64,000 nucleotides of DNA from JOPF136 sp963773835 (GTDB lineage: Bacteria; Acidobacteriota; Terriglobia; Acidiferrales; UBA7541), in the NCBI GenBank assembly GCA_963773835.1, contig CAVZCQ010000001.1:496001-560000 (forward strand). The letters are read 5' to 3'. Positions 1 to 8,455 of the stretch are shown here, piece after piece. Position 1 is the first letter of the stretch. Every line of letters starts with the position of its first letter. The notes below the pieces were generated by a model that was not told the origin of the DNA, searched no databases, and saw nothing but the letters and a program-made list of their open reading frames with translations. The position numbers were made by a program, and so were the translations under genes.

Positions 1-566
1 CATCGGTCGCGCCTGCCGGCTACGAGAATTCCTCCATCCTCGGTATCCAGCGCCTTCCCGGCGGCGATGTTGCCGTCCGCATGCGCACCGATCAGCCCTT
101 CGTGGTCCAGGGCACGCTCGACGACGGCGCCATCCACCGCGCCCTGCTCTCCGCGCTCCAGTCTTCCGATACACTCGATCCCGACGCACGGCTGGAATCC
201 GTTGACCTTCTCCGCGGCAGCCGCACCGACGCTGCAGTCCGCCGCGCGCTCTGCCAAGCCGCGCTTCACGACCCCAATCCCAGTGTCCGGCTGAAAGCCA
301 TTGACGCCCTGCGCGGTCTCGAGCAGGAGGCCGACGTGCGCCAGACCCTGCTCCGCGCGCTCGAGCACGATGAGAATCCCGGAGTGCGCGTCGAAGCCAT
401 CAGCGCGCTTCGCGCGTACCTGGATACCTCTCCCGGCGACGCCTGGACCCGCGATGGCTCCGTGGTCCGCATCCTGCGCGACCGCCGTCGCAAAGATCCC
501 AACGAGTTCGTGCGCCTCCAGAGCGACGCCGCCATCCGCCAGATCTCTGCGCGCGACGTTCGGTGA
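1..566 (+). CDS. HEAT-repeat protein, 5' end cut by window edge
   Basis: The reading frame is already open at base 3, before the first internal ATG at 81, so the start lies outside the window. About 188 residues are visible. They contain at least three degenerate alpha-helical repeats of the HEAT type: leucine- and alanine-rich helices with recurring segments such as NPSVRLKAIDALRGL and NPGVRVEAISALRAY. Such repeats are protein-interaction scaffolds. In acidobacterial DUF4097 clusters they often form the C-terminal part of an anti-sigma or regulatory protein, but that part is not visible here. The stop overlaps the GTG at 563 of the next gene, which implies translational coupling with the DUF4097/TonB protein. 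Confidence 0.75.
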   Translation, partial: SVAPAGYENSSILGIQRLPGGDVAVRMRTDQPFVVQGTLDDGAIHRALLSALQSSDTLDPDARLESVDLLRGSRTDAAVRRALCQAALHDPNPSVRLKAIDALRGLEQEADVRQTLLRALEHDENPGVRVEAISALRAYLDTSPGDAWTRDGSVVRILRDRRRKDPNEFVRLQSDAAIRQISARDVR

Positions 567-2599
567 GCCGTGCATTTCAGAAGGAGAGCAGCAGCGCAGT
601 GCGCCATACGCTACGAATTCGCTCGCCCCGGCCGCAGCCGGCCTCCCCGCGCCTGAATCTACGGGCCGTCCGCCGCACCTCATTTCTGCTCTCCCTCGCC
701 GCGCTGCTCGCGTTGCTCACCGCTTCGCACTCCACTGCCGCCACCTGGGGCACGGATTCCGGCGCCCGTCGCGTGGTGAGTGAACAGACTGGCTCCGTCT
801 CCATCCACGACGGCGACCACATCCGCGTCAGCATGGAGATGGGCGACATTCGGGTCCGCACGCAGGCAAGCGGCGCGGTCCAGTACCGCCTTCGCGTCGA
901 GGCCCCCGCCGGCTCCACCCGGGACGCTTCCTCCTCGCCGCGCTTTCAGATTTCCGCCCGCTCCAGCGCCGACGGCGCGGTGATCGTCGGCCGCACGGTT
1001 CGCGAACGTTCCTCCGAGCGCTTCTGGGTCACTCTCGAGCTCGATGTTCCCCGCGCCACTCCCCTCGAGATTTCCACCCAGGGCGGCGCCGTGGACGTCG
1101 GCGACATTGACGGCCGGCTGATCTGCGACACCGCTGGCGGAAAGATTCGCGTCGGCCGCGTCGGCGCCTCCGCCCGCCTGCGGACCGCCGGCGGCGACGT
1201 CATCATCCAGGACGTCGCCGGCGACCTCGTCGCCACTACTGGCGGCGGCAACATCCTCGCCGGCGCCGTCCGCGGCTCCGCAGATCTCCGCAGCGGCGGC
1301 GGCCACATCCGCGCGGCCCGCGTGGATGGCGAGGCGCACATGGAAACCGGTGGCGGCAATATCTTCCTGGACCGCGCCGGTCGAAACCTCGTCGCTACCA
1401 CCGGCGGCGGCCGCATCATGGTCGGCGAAGCCGGGGGTGAACTCCAGGCTCGCACCGGCGGCGGCGGCATTCGCGTTTGGCGTCTGGCCGGGCCGGCTCG
1501 CATCGAGACCGGCGCCGGCTCCATCTTCCTCGCCGGATTCGCCAGTCCCGTGCGCGCCACCACCGGCGCCGGAGGAATCACCGCGCTCTTCTCGCCGGTG
1601 CACGTCGCCGCCCCCGCGCCGCCCTCCCCCAGCTCCAAGCCGCCGAGCCCCCCTGCTCCGCCTCGCGCGCCTCGCAACAGCACCCTCGCCGAGTTCCAGT
1701 GCAATGGCGGTGACCTCGTCGTCTTCCTCCCCAGGGATGTCAGCCTCAATCTGGACGCTGCCATCGAAGGCGGCGACAACTATCGCATGTTGGTTGACCC
1801 CTCCTTTCCGCTCACGCTGAAATCCGACGACCTCGTGAGCGGCAAGGCGATTCGCGCCGAAGGCGTCATGGGCGCCGGCGGCCCGCTCCTCCGCCTGCGC
1901 GCCGTATCCGGAAACATCATGATTCGTCCCGTGGAAGGCCCGGAAGCAATGGCCCTTCCCGCCCTCCCCGCGGCGCCCGAGCCGGCCTTTCCCCGCCTGC
2001 CATCGGACACGAAGCACCCGGATGCCGGCATCGATGCCGACCTCAACCGTCTGGAGACTTCCATCGCGCAAATGCAAAGCCAGCTCGAGCTGCGCCAGCA
2101 GGCTCTCGAATCCTACGCCTCGGCGCAGGAGCTTCAGGCCATGAGCACGGCCAGGCGCTCGGCTCATGAGCACCACGCCGCGGAGATGCGTGCGTTTGGT
2201 TCCGCCGGCGGCCCTGGCGTGCAAACCTCCCGCGACATCGACTACGACTGGAGCAGCGATCAGCTCTCTCACATGGAAGAGCTGCGCGAGCAGTTCGCCG
2301 CCTGGCTCACCGACCACGTCATCATTTCCGCCGCACAGATGCGCCCCCGGCTCATCCGCCGTGTCGATCCCGTCTATCCGGATAAGGCGCGCGATCTGGG
2401 ATTGGAAGGCGCCGTCCGCCTGCGCGTTGCGGTTGCGCGCGACGGCTCCATCGAGGACGTCAAGGCCCTTTCCGGCCAACCGCTGCTCGCCGAAGCAGCC
2501 ACCGACGCCGTGAAGCAGTGGCGCTACCGCCCCACCCTGCTGAACGGGAAGCCGGTGCCGGTCCTGACCGTCCTCACCATCACGTTTCATCGCCCATGA
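563..2599 (+). CDS. secreted DUF4097-type beta-solenoid protein with TonB C-terminal domain
   Basis: A 678-residue envelope protein. A basic N-terminus precedes a hydrophobic segment at about residues 40-58, consistent with a signal peptide or anchor. Residues about 176-342 form a regular series of roughly 19-residue repeats built around TGGG-I motifs, as expected for a DUF4097-type beta-solenoid. A proline-rich linker follows (about 349-372), then more beta-strand sequence, a predicted coiled coil (about 482-545) and a TonB C-terminal domain (about 590-678) with a typical VDPVYP and WRYRP pattern. GTG 563 overlaps the previous stop. GTG 599, 12 bases after AAGGAG at 581-586, is an alternative in-frame start. 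The role is unknown; envelope sensing or scaffolding is an inference from the neighbours. Confidence 0.8.
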   Translation: MSRAFQKESSSAVRHTLRIRSPRPQPASPRLNLRAVRRTSFLLSLAALLALLTASHSTAATWGTDSGARRVVSEQTGSVSIHDGDHIRVSMEMGDIRVRTQASGAVQYRLRVEAPAGSTRDASSSPRFQISARSSADGAVIVGRTVRERSSERFWVTLELDVPRATPLEISTQGGAVDVGDIDGRLICDTAGGKIRVGRVGASARLRTAGGDVIIQDVAGDLVATTGGGNILAGAVRGSADLRSGGGHIRAARVDGEAHMETGGGNIFLDRAGRNLVATTGGGRIMVGEAGGELQARTGGGGIRVWRLAGPARIETGAGSIFLAGFASPVRATTGAGGITALFSPVHVAAPAPPSPSSKPPSPPAPPRAPRNSTLAEFQCNGGDLVVFLPRDVSLNLDAAIEGGDNYRMLVDPSFPLTLKSDDLVSGKAIRAEGVMGAGGPLLRLRAVSGNIMIRPVEGPEAMALPALPAAPEPAFPRLPSDTKHPDAGIDADLNRLETSIAQMQSQLELRQQALESYASAQELQAMSTARRSAHEHHAAEMRAFGSAGGPGVQTSRDIDYDWSSDQLSHMEELREQFAAWLTDHVIISAAQMRPRLIRRVDPVYPDKARDLGLEGAVRLRVAVARDGSIEDVKALSGQPLLAEAATDAVKQWRYRPTLLNGKPVPVLTVLTITFHRP

Positions 2600-2675
2600 G
2601 GCGCTGCCGCGTGCCGCGGCCAGTGCTGCGGTTCACGGCTGGGGGATTTAGAGGATTGCCCGAAGGAGGGTACTC

Positions 2676-3503
2676 ATGAAACTCGCCGCGCTCTCGCCCG
2701 CACGGTTCGCCGCGCTGCTTCTGCCCGCGGCGCTCCTGCTCTCCGCTGCCGCACTGCCCGCAATGCCGCAGCGTTCCTCCGTGGAATCGTTCGACCGCAC
2801 CGTGCCGCTGCCCGCAGGCGGCTCGTTTTCCATCTCCAACGTCAATGGCTCCATCGATATCGTGGGCTGGGACCGCGACGAGGTCCAGATTTCGGCCCGC
2901 AAAATCACCGCTGGTCCCGCCGAAAGTCTCCGCCAGGTCACCATCTCACTCGCTCTCTCGCCCGGCAGCGTCTCTGTTTCCACCCGCTACCCTGAAGGCG
3001 GTGGCGTCGAGGTCAACGTCGAATTCCACGTCCGTGTGCCTGCTCGCGTGCGCCTGGCCTCCGTCACAACTGTCAACGGCTCGGTAGCTGTCCACGATGT
3101 CTCCGGCGAGGGCTCGCTCGCCACTGTCAACGGAAACGTCCTGCTCTCCCGCGGGGCAGGCATGTTCTCCGCGCACGCCACCAACGGCAATCTCACACTC
3201 GAACTTCTCAGTCTCGAGGGCGGTCTGCCTCCGGAACCCGCCTCCGCCCGCCGCGCCTCGCTTCGCGCGCTCTCCGCACAAACCATCAATGGTTCCGTGG
3301 TCGTGGCTCTCCCCGCAGGGGTCGGCGCCGAGCTCGAGGCGCACACTCAGAACGGGGATTTTTCCAGCGATCTGCCCCTGCTCGCGCACACCTCGGCCGC
3401 CGGCCGCTCCATCCGCGGACGCGTTGGTTCCGGCGGGCCGCTCCTCCAGCTCCGCACCGTCAACGGTTCCATCCGCTTACGAATTTCCCAGCCCCTCGTC
3501 TAA
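2676..3503 (+). CDS. secreted DUF4097-family protein
   Basis: A 275-residue protein with a clear signal peptide (residues 1 to about 30, alanine/leucine-rich, ending near LPAMPQ). The rest is repetitive beta-strand sequence with recurring VNGSI, VNGNV, TNGNL and INGSV turns, the hallmark of DUF4097 (putative adhesin-like) proteins. A strong ribosome binding site (GAAGGAGG) lies just before ATG 2676. It sits 76 bases after the larger DUF4097/TonB protein and 36 bases before a PDZ protein, so the three are probably co-transcribed. It has no catalytic motif. Family membership is well supported; the function is not known. Confidence 0.8.
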   Translation: MKLAALSPARFAALLLPAALLLSAAALPAMPQRSSVESFDRTVPLPAGGSFSISNVNGSIDIVGWDRDEVQISARKITAGPAESLRQVTISLALSPGSVSVSTRYPEGGGVEVNVEFHVRVPARVRLASVTTVNGSVAVHDVSGEGSLATVNGNVLLSRGAGMFSAHATNGNLTLELLSLEGGLPPEPASARRASLRALSAQTINGSVVVALPAGVGAELEAHTQNGDFSSDLPLLAHTSAAGRSIRGRVGSGGPLLQLRTVNGSIRLRISQPLV

Positions 3504-3539
3504 TTCTGCGGGGGAACAGTCGCTCCTCTGGAGGCACAC

Positions 3540-4667
3540 ATGTTCGGCAGAGTCATGGGATGGATTGGCGGTGGGTTACTGACCGGCGCTCTCGCGCTCA
3601 CGACCACCGGCGCCGCTGCGCCGCAGGCCCAGGCGCCGCCCGCGCCGCGTGCGCGCGAGTCCTGCGTGTGCACGCCGGAACAGTCGCAATGCGCCGGCGT
3701 GGATCTCCAGGATCTCCCCGCGTTCACGGATGTGCAGGAACTCGCCGCCCAGAAAATGGCTCTCGCGTCCGAGGCTATGGCCCGGGCCGGCCTCTGGATG
3801 CAGGATGCACCGCCGGACCCGCAGGACGCTCCCGGCGAAAGCTCCATCGAAATTTTCACCTCCCACGCCGGACAGGGATGGCTGGGCATCCGCATGGAAG
3901 AAGTCAGCGCGGAGAAGGCGAAGGAATTGAAGCTTTCCGCCGACCGCGGCGCGCTGGTCACCCACGTCTCCCCGGATTCGCCCGCCTCCAAGGCCGGCCT
4001 CAAGGCCGGCGACGTCATCACCGAATTCAATGGCCAGCGCGTGGAGGGCACCGTCGCTCTCCAGCGTCTCGTCCATGAGGTTCCCGCGGGCCGCACCGTT
4101 GAACTCTCCGTCTGGCGCGACGGCCATGCGCAGTCGCTCAGCGTGGAAATCAGTTCGCGCCGCGCCGCCCGCTCCGGCGGCCACGATTATTTCTACGTCG
4201 GCCCCGACAATCCCGACATGCCCATCCAGATTCCAGGCATTCCTCCCGTGCCCGAGATTCCCCCCATTCAGATCGGGCCGTTCTCCACGTTTCGGATGTT
4301 CGGCTCGCCCGTCCTCGGCATTGACGCCGAAGATCTCTCCGGCCAGCTCGGCAATTATTTCGGCGCTCCCGATGGCCAGGGCGTTCTGGTTCGCGAAGTC
4401 ATGCCCGGCACGCCCGCGGAAAAGGCTGGTTTGAAGGCGGGCGATGTCATCCTGCGCGTGGATGGAAAGCGCGTGAAGGACGCGGCCGAACTGCGCTCCG
4501 CCCTGCGCGACAAAACCTCCAAGGACGCCGAAAGCCCTGACTCCGGGAAGGCCGCGCCCGTTGCTTCCGATCTCACCATCCTCCGCGCCGGCAAGGAAAT
4601 GACCGTCCGCGTGGAATTACAAGTGCCGCTCAGACGGGCCGGACCCGCCCACCGCGTCGCCGTCTAA
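3540..4667 (+). CDS. secreted protein with two PDZ domains, no protease domain
   Basis: A 375-residue protein with a signal peptide (about residues 1-30). The first PDZ domain covers about residues 115-205 (GWLGIRMEEV, then AGLKAGDVITEFNGQRV). The second covers about residues 258-365 (PVLGIDAEDL, then AGLKAGDVILRVDGKRV). It resembles the C-terminal PDZ pair of DegP/HtrA, but no trypsin-like domain or His-Asp-Ser triad is present. It is probably a periplasmic peptide-binding or scaffold protein. It follows two DUF4097 proteins in the same direction and starts after a GGAGG site. A role in recognising exposed C-termini during envelope stress is an inference. Confidence 0.85.
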   Translation: MFGRVMGWIGGGLLTGALALTTTGAAAPQAQAPPAPRARESCVCTPEQSQCAGVDLQDLPAFTDVQELAAQKMALASEAMARAGLWMQDAPPDPQDAPGESSIEIFTSHAGQGWLGIRMEEVSAEKAKELKLSADRGALVTHVSPDSPASKAGLKAGDVITEFNGQRVEGTVALQRLVHEVPAGRTVELSVWRDGHAQSLSVEISSRRAARSGGHDYFYVGPDNPDMPIQIPGIPPVPEIPPIQIGPFSTFRMFGSPVLGIDAEDLSGQLGNYFGAPDGQGVLVREVMPGTPAEKAGLKAGDVILRVDGKRVKDAAELRSALRDKTSKDAESPDSGKAAPVASDLTILRAGKEMTVRVELQVPLRRAGPAHRVAV

Positions 4668-4742
4668 CGCCGGCTCCGGGTGCGCGCACGCACCGGTCCA
4701 TCCCGGCTCACAACGCCGTTCCGCTCTCCTCAGTTTATTTTC

Positions 4743-5531
4743 TTATTTCTTTCCGGTTTGCCGCACGATCACTGCCTTCGCCGCGGGGACTTCCAGCCGC
4801 ATCAACCTCTCCTGCTGTGCGGGGTCGCAGAACAAATCAATCTCCAAATCCGTGCTTCGCACGCGCAGCACATCCATCCTCTGCCCGTCCATCACCTGCT
4901 CCCCGCCATATTCCACCGTCACCGAACCCGGCGTCAGGTCCTGCGGAATCAGCACCGAATACGTTTTCGGGTCTTTGTGCTCCCAGTCGTACAGCCGCGC
5001 CAGGATTTCGTACTGGTGGTACATGTTGTTGTCCAGGATCACCACCGGCGGGGCCTCGAACCGGAACTCCTGCGAATACGGCGACGCTCCCTCCACCTTC
5101 AACTCCATTTTCGCCACCGTCCCGTTGAACTCCACCGCCGCCGACGCCTTTCGCGGGCCTGTCGCTGACCATTCGTAACGCACCGGCGCTCCATCCGGCG
5201 TGAGCGTCAGCTTCCCCGTCACTTTCGCCTTCTCTCCGTTTTCTCCCGCCACGTCCGCCGTGCCCCGCGCCGTCCAAGCCCCGCCGCTCTCGCGGATCTC
5301 AAACTCTTCGCTTCCCGCCGGCTGCCCATCCACCTGGATTCGGAGAGTGCCGCGGTCTTCCACCAGCAGGCTCCCCTCGGTGCCCTTTTTGTTTTTTCCC
5401 TTCTGTTTTCCAGAGTGAGTCGGCTCCGCCGCCCCCGCGCTCCCCGGCCAGATCATCGCAGCAGTCAGAGCGCCAGCCAGCGCCACCGCCAGCGCCGCCG
5501 CTGTCCATGCGTTCCTGCTCGCGATCTTCAT
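4743..5531 (-). CDS. secreted protein of unknown function
   Basis: Not recognised. The frame is open up to 5834, but the ATG at 5531 is preferred because it overlaps the aroK stop (ATGA) and begins a good signal peptide (MKIASRNAWTAAALAVALAG). The 262-residue product has a lysine-rich patch after the signal peptide, followed by mixed beta-strand sequence without known motifs. It is the last gene of the minus-strand run sigma factor, anti-sigma factor, DUF4097, aroK, and is probably translated by coupling with aroK. An exported role is supported only by the signal peptide. Confidence 0.7.
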   Translation of the reverse strand: MKIASRNAWTAAALAVALAGALTAAMIWPGSAGAAEPTHSGKQKGKNKKGTEGSLLVEDRGTLRIQVDGQPAGSEEFEIRESGGAWTARGTADVAGENGEKAKVTGKLTLTPDGAPVRYEWSATGPRKASAAVEFNGTVAKMELKVEGASPYSQEFRFEAPPVVILDNNMYHQYEILARLYDWEHKDPKTYSVLIPQDLTPGSVTVEYGGEQVMDGQRMDVLRVRSTDLEIDLFCDPAQQERLMRLEVPAAKAVIVRQTGKK

Positions 5532-6109
5532 CGTCCCACGCGCTCGAACCATTCCAGCTCCAGGATGCGCGCGATCACCTCCCGCGGCTCCCCGCTGCTC
5601 TCCACCCGCGCATCCGCCGACCGGTAGCTCGGCAGCCTCTGTTCGTAGAGCTGCCGCAGGCTCGCCTCGTCGCGGAACAGCGGCCGGTTGGTCATTGTCG
5701 CGCACCGCCGGATCAGTTCCTCGATGGGGCAATCCAGCCAAACCACCGCCGCTCCAGTTCCCCGCAGCAACTCCTGATTCTGCGCCTGCGCAAACGTTCC
5801 TCCTCCCAGCGCCACCACTGCCGCTCCGCCCCATTCCGCCGCCTCTCCCAGCACGCGCGCCAGCGTCTCGTGCTCCAGTTCGCGGAACGGCGGCTCGCCG
5901 TGCCGCTCAAAAAACTCACGGATGGTGATTCCCGCCTCCTGCTCGATCCGCTCGTCTAGGTCCACAAACCGCCGGCCTGTCTGCGCCGCCAGCAGCCGAC
6001 CGACCGTGGTTTTCCCGCTGCCCATGAAGCCGGCCAGGCAGACCAGCCCCACGCGCTTCACGCGCGCCAGGCTCTGCTCCTCGGATGTCACCTGTGAGTT
6101 TTGCGCCAA
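5528..6109 (-). CDS. aroK: shikimate kinase
   Basis: A 193-residue cytoplasmic kinase that phosphorylates shikimate at the 3-hydroxyl with ATP, the fifth step of the chorismate pathway. Visible motifs are the P-loop GFMGSGKT (residues 27-34), the DLDERIE substrate-binding segment, the GGG shikimate loop (ALGGGT) and the LID arginine in NRPLF. The length is typical for AroK, with a short N-terminal extension. It lies 59 bases after the DUF4097 gene with a hairpin between them, and its stop overlaps the start of the secreted unknown. Its presence in a sigma/anti-sigma operon looks like operon hitch-hiking rather than a functional link. Confidence 0.95.
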   Translation of the reverse strand: MAQNSQVTSEEQSLARVKRVGLVCLAGFMGSGKTTVGRLLAAQTGRRFVDLDERIEQEAGITIREFFERHGEPPFRELEHETLARVLGEAAEWGGAAVVALGGGTFAQAQNQELLRGTGAAVVWLDCPIEELIRRCATMTNRPLFRDEASLRQLYEQRLPSYRSADARVESSGEPREVIARILELEWFERVGR

Positions 6110-6125
6110 CTGTTCCCGTCCCTAT

Positions 6126-6159
6126 CCCGAATCCCGAGGCTTCGGGATGGGGATTCGGG
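6126..6159 (-). terminator. inverted repeat between the DUF4097 gene and aroK
   Basis: Arms CCCGAATCC (6126-6134) and GGATTCGGG (6151-6159) enclose a second, smaller complementary pair. On the minus strand it lies after the DUF4097 stop and before aroK. No clear T tract follows, so it may be an internal attenuator, a transcript-stabilising hairpin or a dispersed repeat rather than a true terminator. Confidence 0.4.
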
Positions 6160-6168
6160 CTCCCGGGA

Positions 6169-7086
6169 TCAGTCCCGCTTGTGGATGAGGATCTTACCAC
6201 TGAACGAAGTCAGTTCGACGCGCGCCAGTCCTGCCCCCGTCGTGCCCACCAGGCTGCTGCTCCCTTTTCCCAACCCCAGCAGCCGGAGCGGGTGGCTCTC
6301 CGGCTTCAGGTTCACCTGATTCTCCACGTTTCCCTGCCTCGAGTGCGCGCTCAGTTTCACCGAATCTTTCTCCGAAAGCCATATCTCGATCAGGCCCGAC
6401 GTCGTCGTCAGTTTGTAAAACCCGTTCGGCGCGAACTGCCCGTCATAGAACAGCGACCCCGAAAACGTCTGCGCGTGCAGCGACCGGCTGGTCGGCTGCA
6501 GGAATCGCGCCCCGCCCGACGTCGAAATAAACTCGATCCGGCCGACGCACCGCGTGCACGTGAACGAGCCGTCCACCGTGTGCACCGTCAAGTCCCCCGA
6601 CACGTCCGTCAGGTCCACTTTCGCCAGCACCGTGTCCACGCTCACGTCCGCGTACACTTGCGCCACGCTCACTGACCCGCTGTCGTTCTTTATTTCCAGC
6701 TCGGTCTCTTCCGGCACGTAGATTTCGTAGTTGGCCTGCAGTTCCGCCGGCGACACGTCGTCCCGCAGCACGTGGGTCACCAACTCGATCCGGTTCCCGT
6801 TCTGCGTCGCGTCCACTTCCACTCCTTCGCTCGCATGGTTCGCCAGGATTTCCACTTCCATCCTCGGCCACGATTTCACTACGATCGTTCCCTGCGCGTT
6901 CCGCAGCGTCACCATCGCGCGCCCGTTCACCGTGAACCGTTTGTCCAGCCGGTGCGTCCCGCTCCGCTGCGGTGCCGGGTCGTTTCCGCCGGCGGCCGGC
7001 CCCGCTTGCGCTCCCGGCGCCAGCAAGGCCAGCGAACACAGGCCGAGCGTCCAGCCGGCCGTTCCCGATCTCAGCGCCGCGTTCAT
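6169..7086 (-). CDS. secreted DUF4097-family protein
   Basis: A 305-residue protein with a signal peptide (GWTLGLCSLALLAPGAQA). The body is a series of short beta strands containing repeated VDLTDVSGDLTV and VDGSFTC type turns, characteristic of DUF4097. A CTRC pair lies within the repeats. The start is one base beyond the stop of the anti-sigma gene (7088), so the two are tightly coupled. This ECF sigma, anti-sigma, DUF4097 order recurs in Acidobacteriota according to general knowledge of the group. It suggests a target or co-regulator of an envelope stress response; this is inference. Confidence 0.8.
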   Translation of the reverse strand: MNAALRSGTAGWTLGLCSLALLAPGAQAGPAAGGNDPAPQRSGTHRLDKRFTVNGRAMVTLRNAQGTIVVKSWPRMEVEILANHASEGVEVDATQNGNRIELVTHVLRDDVSPAELQANYEIYVPEETELEIKNDSGSVSVAQVYADVSVDTVLAKVDLTDVSGDLTVHTVDGSFTCTRCVGRIEFISTSGGARFLQPTSRSLHAQTFSGSLFYDGQFAPNGFYKLTTTSGLIEIWLSEKDSVKLSAHSRQGNVENQVNLKPESHPLRLLGLGKGSSSLVGTTGAGLARVELTSFSGKILIHKRD

Positions 7087-7087
7087 T

Positions 7088-7726
7088 TCAGTCCCCCAGG
7101 GCTTCGCGTTCCGATAGTGCGTTCAGCAACTCCGCCTTCTGCTGGTACGCGGTCGCCAGATACTGCCGTGAAAGTTCGTCGTTGGGGTCCTCGCTCACCT
7201 TCTTCTGGCACTCCCCGATCAGATTGTCCACCAGCGCCAGGTTCTGATGATACGACGCCACCACTTCCGGGTCTCTCAGGTGTACTTCCCGGTCTTGCTG
7301 CGCCTCGGCGTTCGCCAATTGGTCATGCACCTGCGTGAGGTTCCACCGGGACGTCCCGTCACCCGGCTGCCGCGACACCTGTTCCAGCGGCGACTCCGGG
7401 GCCATCAGCAGGAGCAGCGCCAGCGCCGAGATTGCCGCCGTCGCCAGTGCCGTCCGCGGCGCCGCCGGCAGCATCTCCCGCAGCCGATCCGCCAGGCTCT
7501 TCCGTTCGCGGAACAGGCCTTCCCGCTCCAGTTCGCTTCTCAATGAGGTCCAGATGTGTTCGGGGGGTTCCAGTTCGGGCAGGGTTGCTGCTGCGGATAC
7601 GACCAGTTCCAGGTCCGCCATCCGCGTGCTGCACCGCGTGCAGCTTTGCAGATGGCCGGCGGCCTCCGGTGTCCTCTCTCCTTCCAGCCACCGCGCTGCG
7701 TGTACGTCGAACTCTTCACACCGCAT
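7088..7726 (-). CDS. anti-sigma factor with zinc-finger domain
   Basis: A 212-residue membrane protein. The N-terminus carries a ZAS/zf-HC2 motif, His25-x3-Cys29-x2-Cys32 (HLQSCTRC), the zinc-binding part that captures ECF sigma factors. One transmembrane helix is seen at about residues 92-110. The C-terminal part is predicted helical and would face the periplasm. It begins six bases after the sigma factor stop and ends one base before the DUF4097 gene. By family precedent it would hold the neighbouring sigma factor inactive until an envelope signal arrives. Confidence 0.88.
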   Translation of the reverse strand: MRCEEFDVHAARWLEGERTPEAAGHLQSCTRCSTRMADLELVVSAAATLPELEPPEHIWTSLRSELEREGLFRERKSLADRLREMLPAAPRTALATAAISALALLLLMAPESPLEQVSRQPGDGTSRWNLTQVHDQLANAEAQQDREVHLRDPEVVASYHQNLALVDNLIGECQKKVSEDPNDELSRQYLATAYQQKAELLNALSEREALGD

Positions 7727-7732
7727 AACTGC

Positions 7733-8377
7733 CTACTCCCTCGATCCGGTCTTCTCGCTCGCTTCCAGCCGCTGCTGCCGCGCGTGGCTTCGGGCCGCAT
7801 CCTGCAAAATCTCCCGCAGCCGTGTCCGCGCCTTGTGCAATTGCGACTTGGAGTTTCCGATCGAGCATTCCATGATCCGCGCGATTTCGTTGTGTTCGTA
7901 GCCCTGCACGTCGTGCAGCAGGAACACCATCCGGTATCCTGGCGGCAGTTCCGCCACCGCTCGTTCCAGGCGCACGCGGTCCACCGAGCCTTCGATCAGC
8001 GGATCTTCCGCGCCCACGTCGCGCTTGGGACCGCTGCTCTCGTCGTCGGCATCGGCCGGCTCGTCCAGCGAAGTTTGCGGCAGCGTCTTCTTCCTCAGCC
8101 GCATCAGCACCACGTTCACCGAGAGCCGGTGCAGCCAGGTCGAAAATGCCGCGTCGCCGCGGAAGGTGTGGATCTTCCGGAACAGTTGCAGGAACGCTTC
8201 CTGCGTCAGGTCCTCTGCTTCCGCCGGATTTCCGACCATCCGCAAGACCACCGAGTACACCCTCCGGCTATGCAGCCGGTACAGCCGTTCGAATGCGTCC
8301 GGATCACCGCTCTGGGCCCGGCGGATCGCTTCGGCTTCGGGAATCTCTCCTTCAGTCGCTCGTCTTGGTCGGGCCAC
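7733..8377 (-). CDS. ECF-type RNA polymerase sigma factor
   Basis: A 214-residue group-4 sigma-70 protein. Region 2 is clear (DAFERLYRLHSRRVYSVVLR, then EDLTQEAFLQLFRKI and FSTWLHRLSVNVVLM). Region 4 has the PPGYRMVFLLHDVQGY and HNEIARIMECSIGNSKSQLH helix-turn-helix. The linker between regions 2 and 4 is rich in Asp and Ser. The start used is GTG 8377; no in-frame ATG precedes it. It is followed by its zinc-finger anti-sigma factor. Autoregulation is typical of this class, and a perfect 9-bp inverted repeat lies just upstream (8390-8416). Confidence 0.93.
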   Translation of the reverse strand: MARPRRATEGEIPEAEAIRRAQSGDPDAFERLYRLHSRRVYSVVLRMVGNPAEAEDLTQEAFLQLFRKIHTFRGDAAFSTWLHRLSVNVVLMRLRKKTLPQTSLDEPADADDESSGPKRDVGAEDPLIEGSVDRVRLERAVAELPPGYRMVFLLHDVQGYEHNEIARIMECSIGNSKSQLHKARTRLREILQDAARSHARQQRLEASEKTGSRE

Positions 8378-8389
8378 GAAACCCGTCCA

Positions 8390-8416
8390 GACGCATCCAT
8401 GATTCTCGGATGCGTC
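8390..8416. promoter_or_regulatory. perfect 9-bp inverted repeat upstream of the sigma factor
   Basis: Arms GACGCATCC (8390-8398) and GGATGCGTC (8408-8416) with a 9-base spacer, 13 bases upstream of the sigma factor start. It has no T tract, so a terminator for the upstream minus-strand gene is less likely than an operator or a 5' leader hairpin. Confidence 0.45.
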
Positions 8417-8455
8417 CGCCTCCCGGGGAGTTGTACTTGCCTTCAGGCAGCGCGG

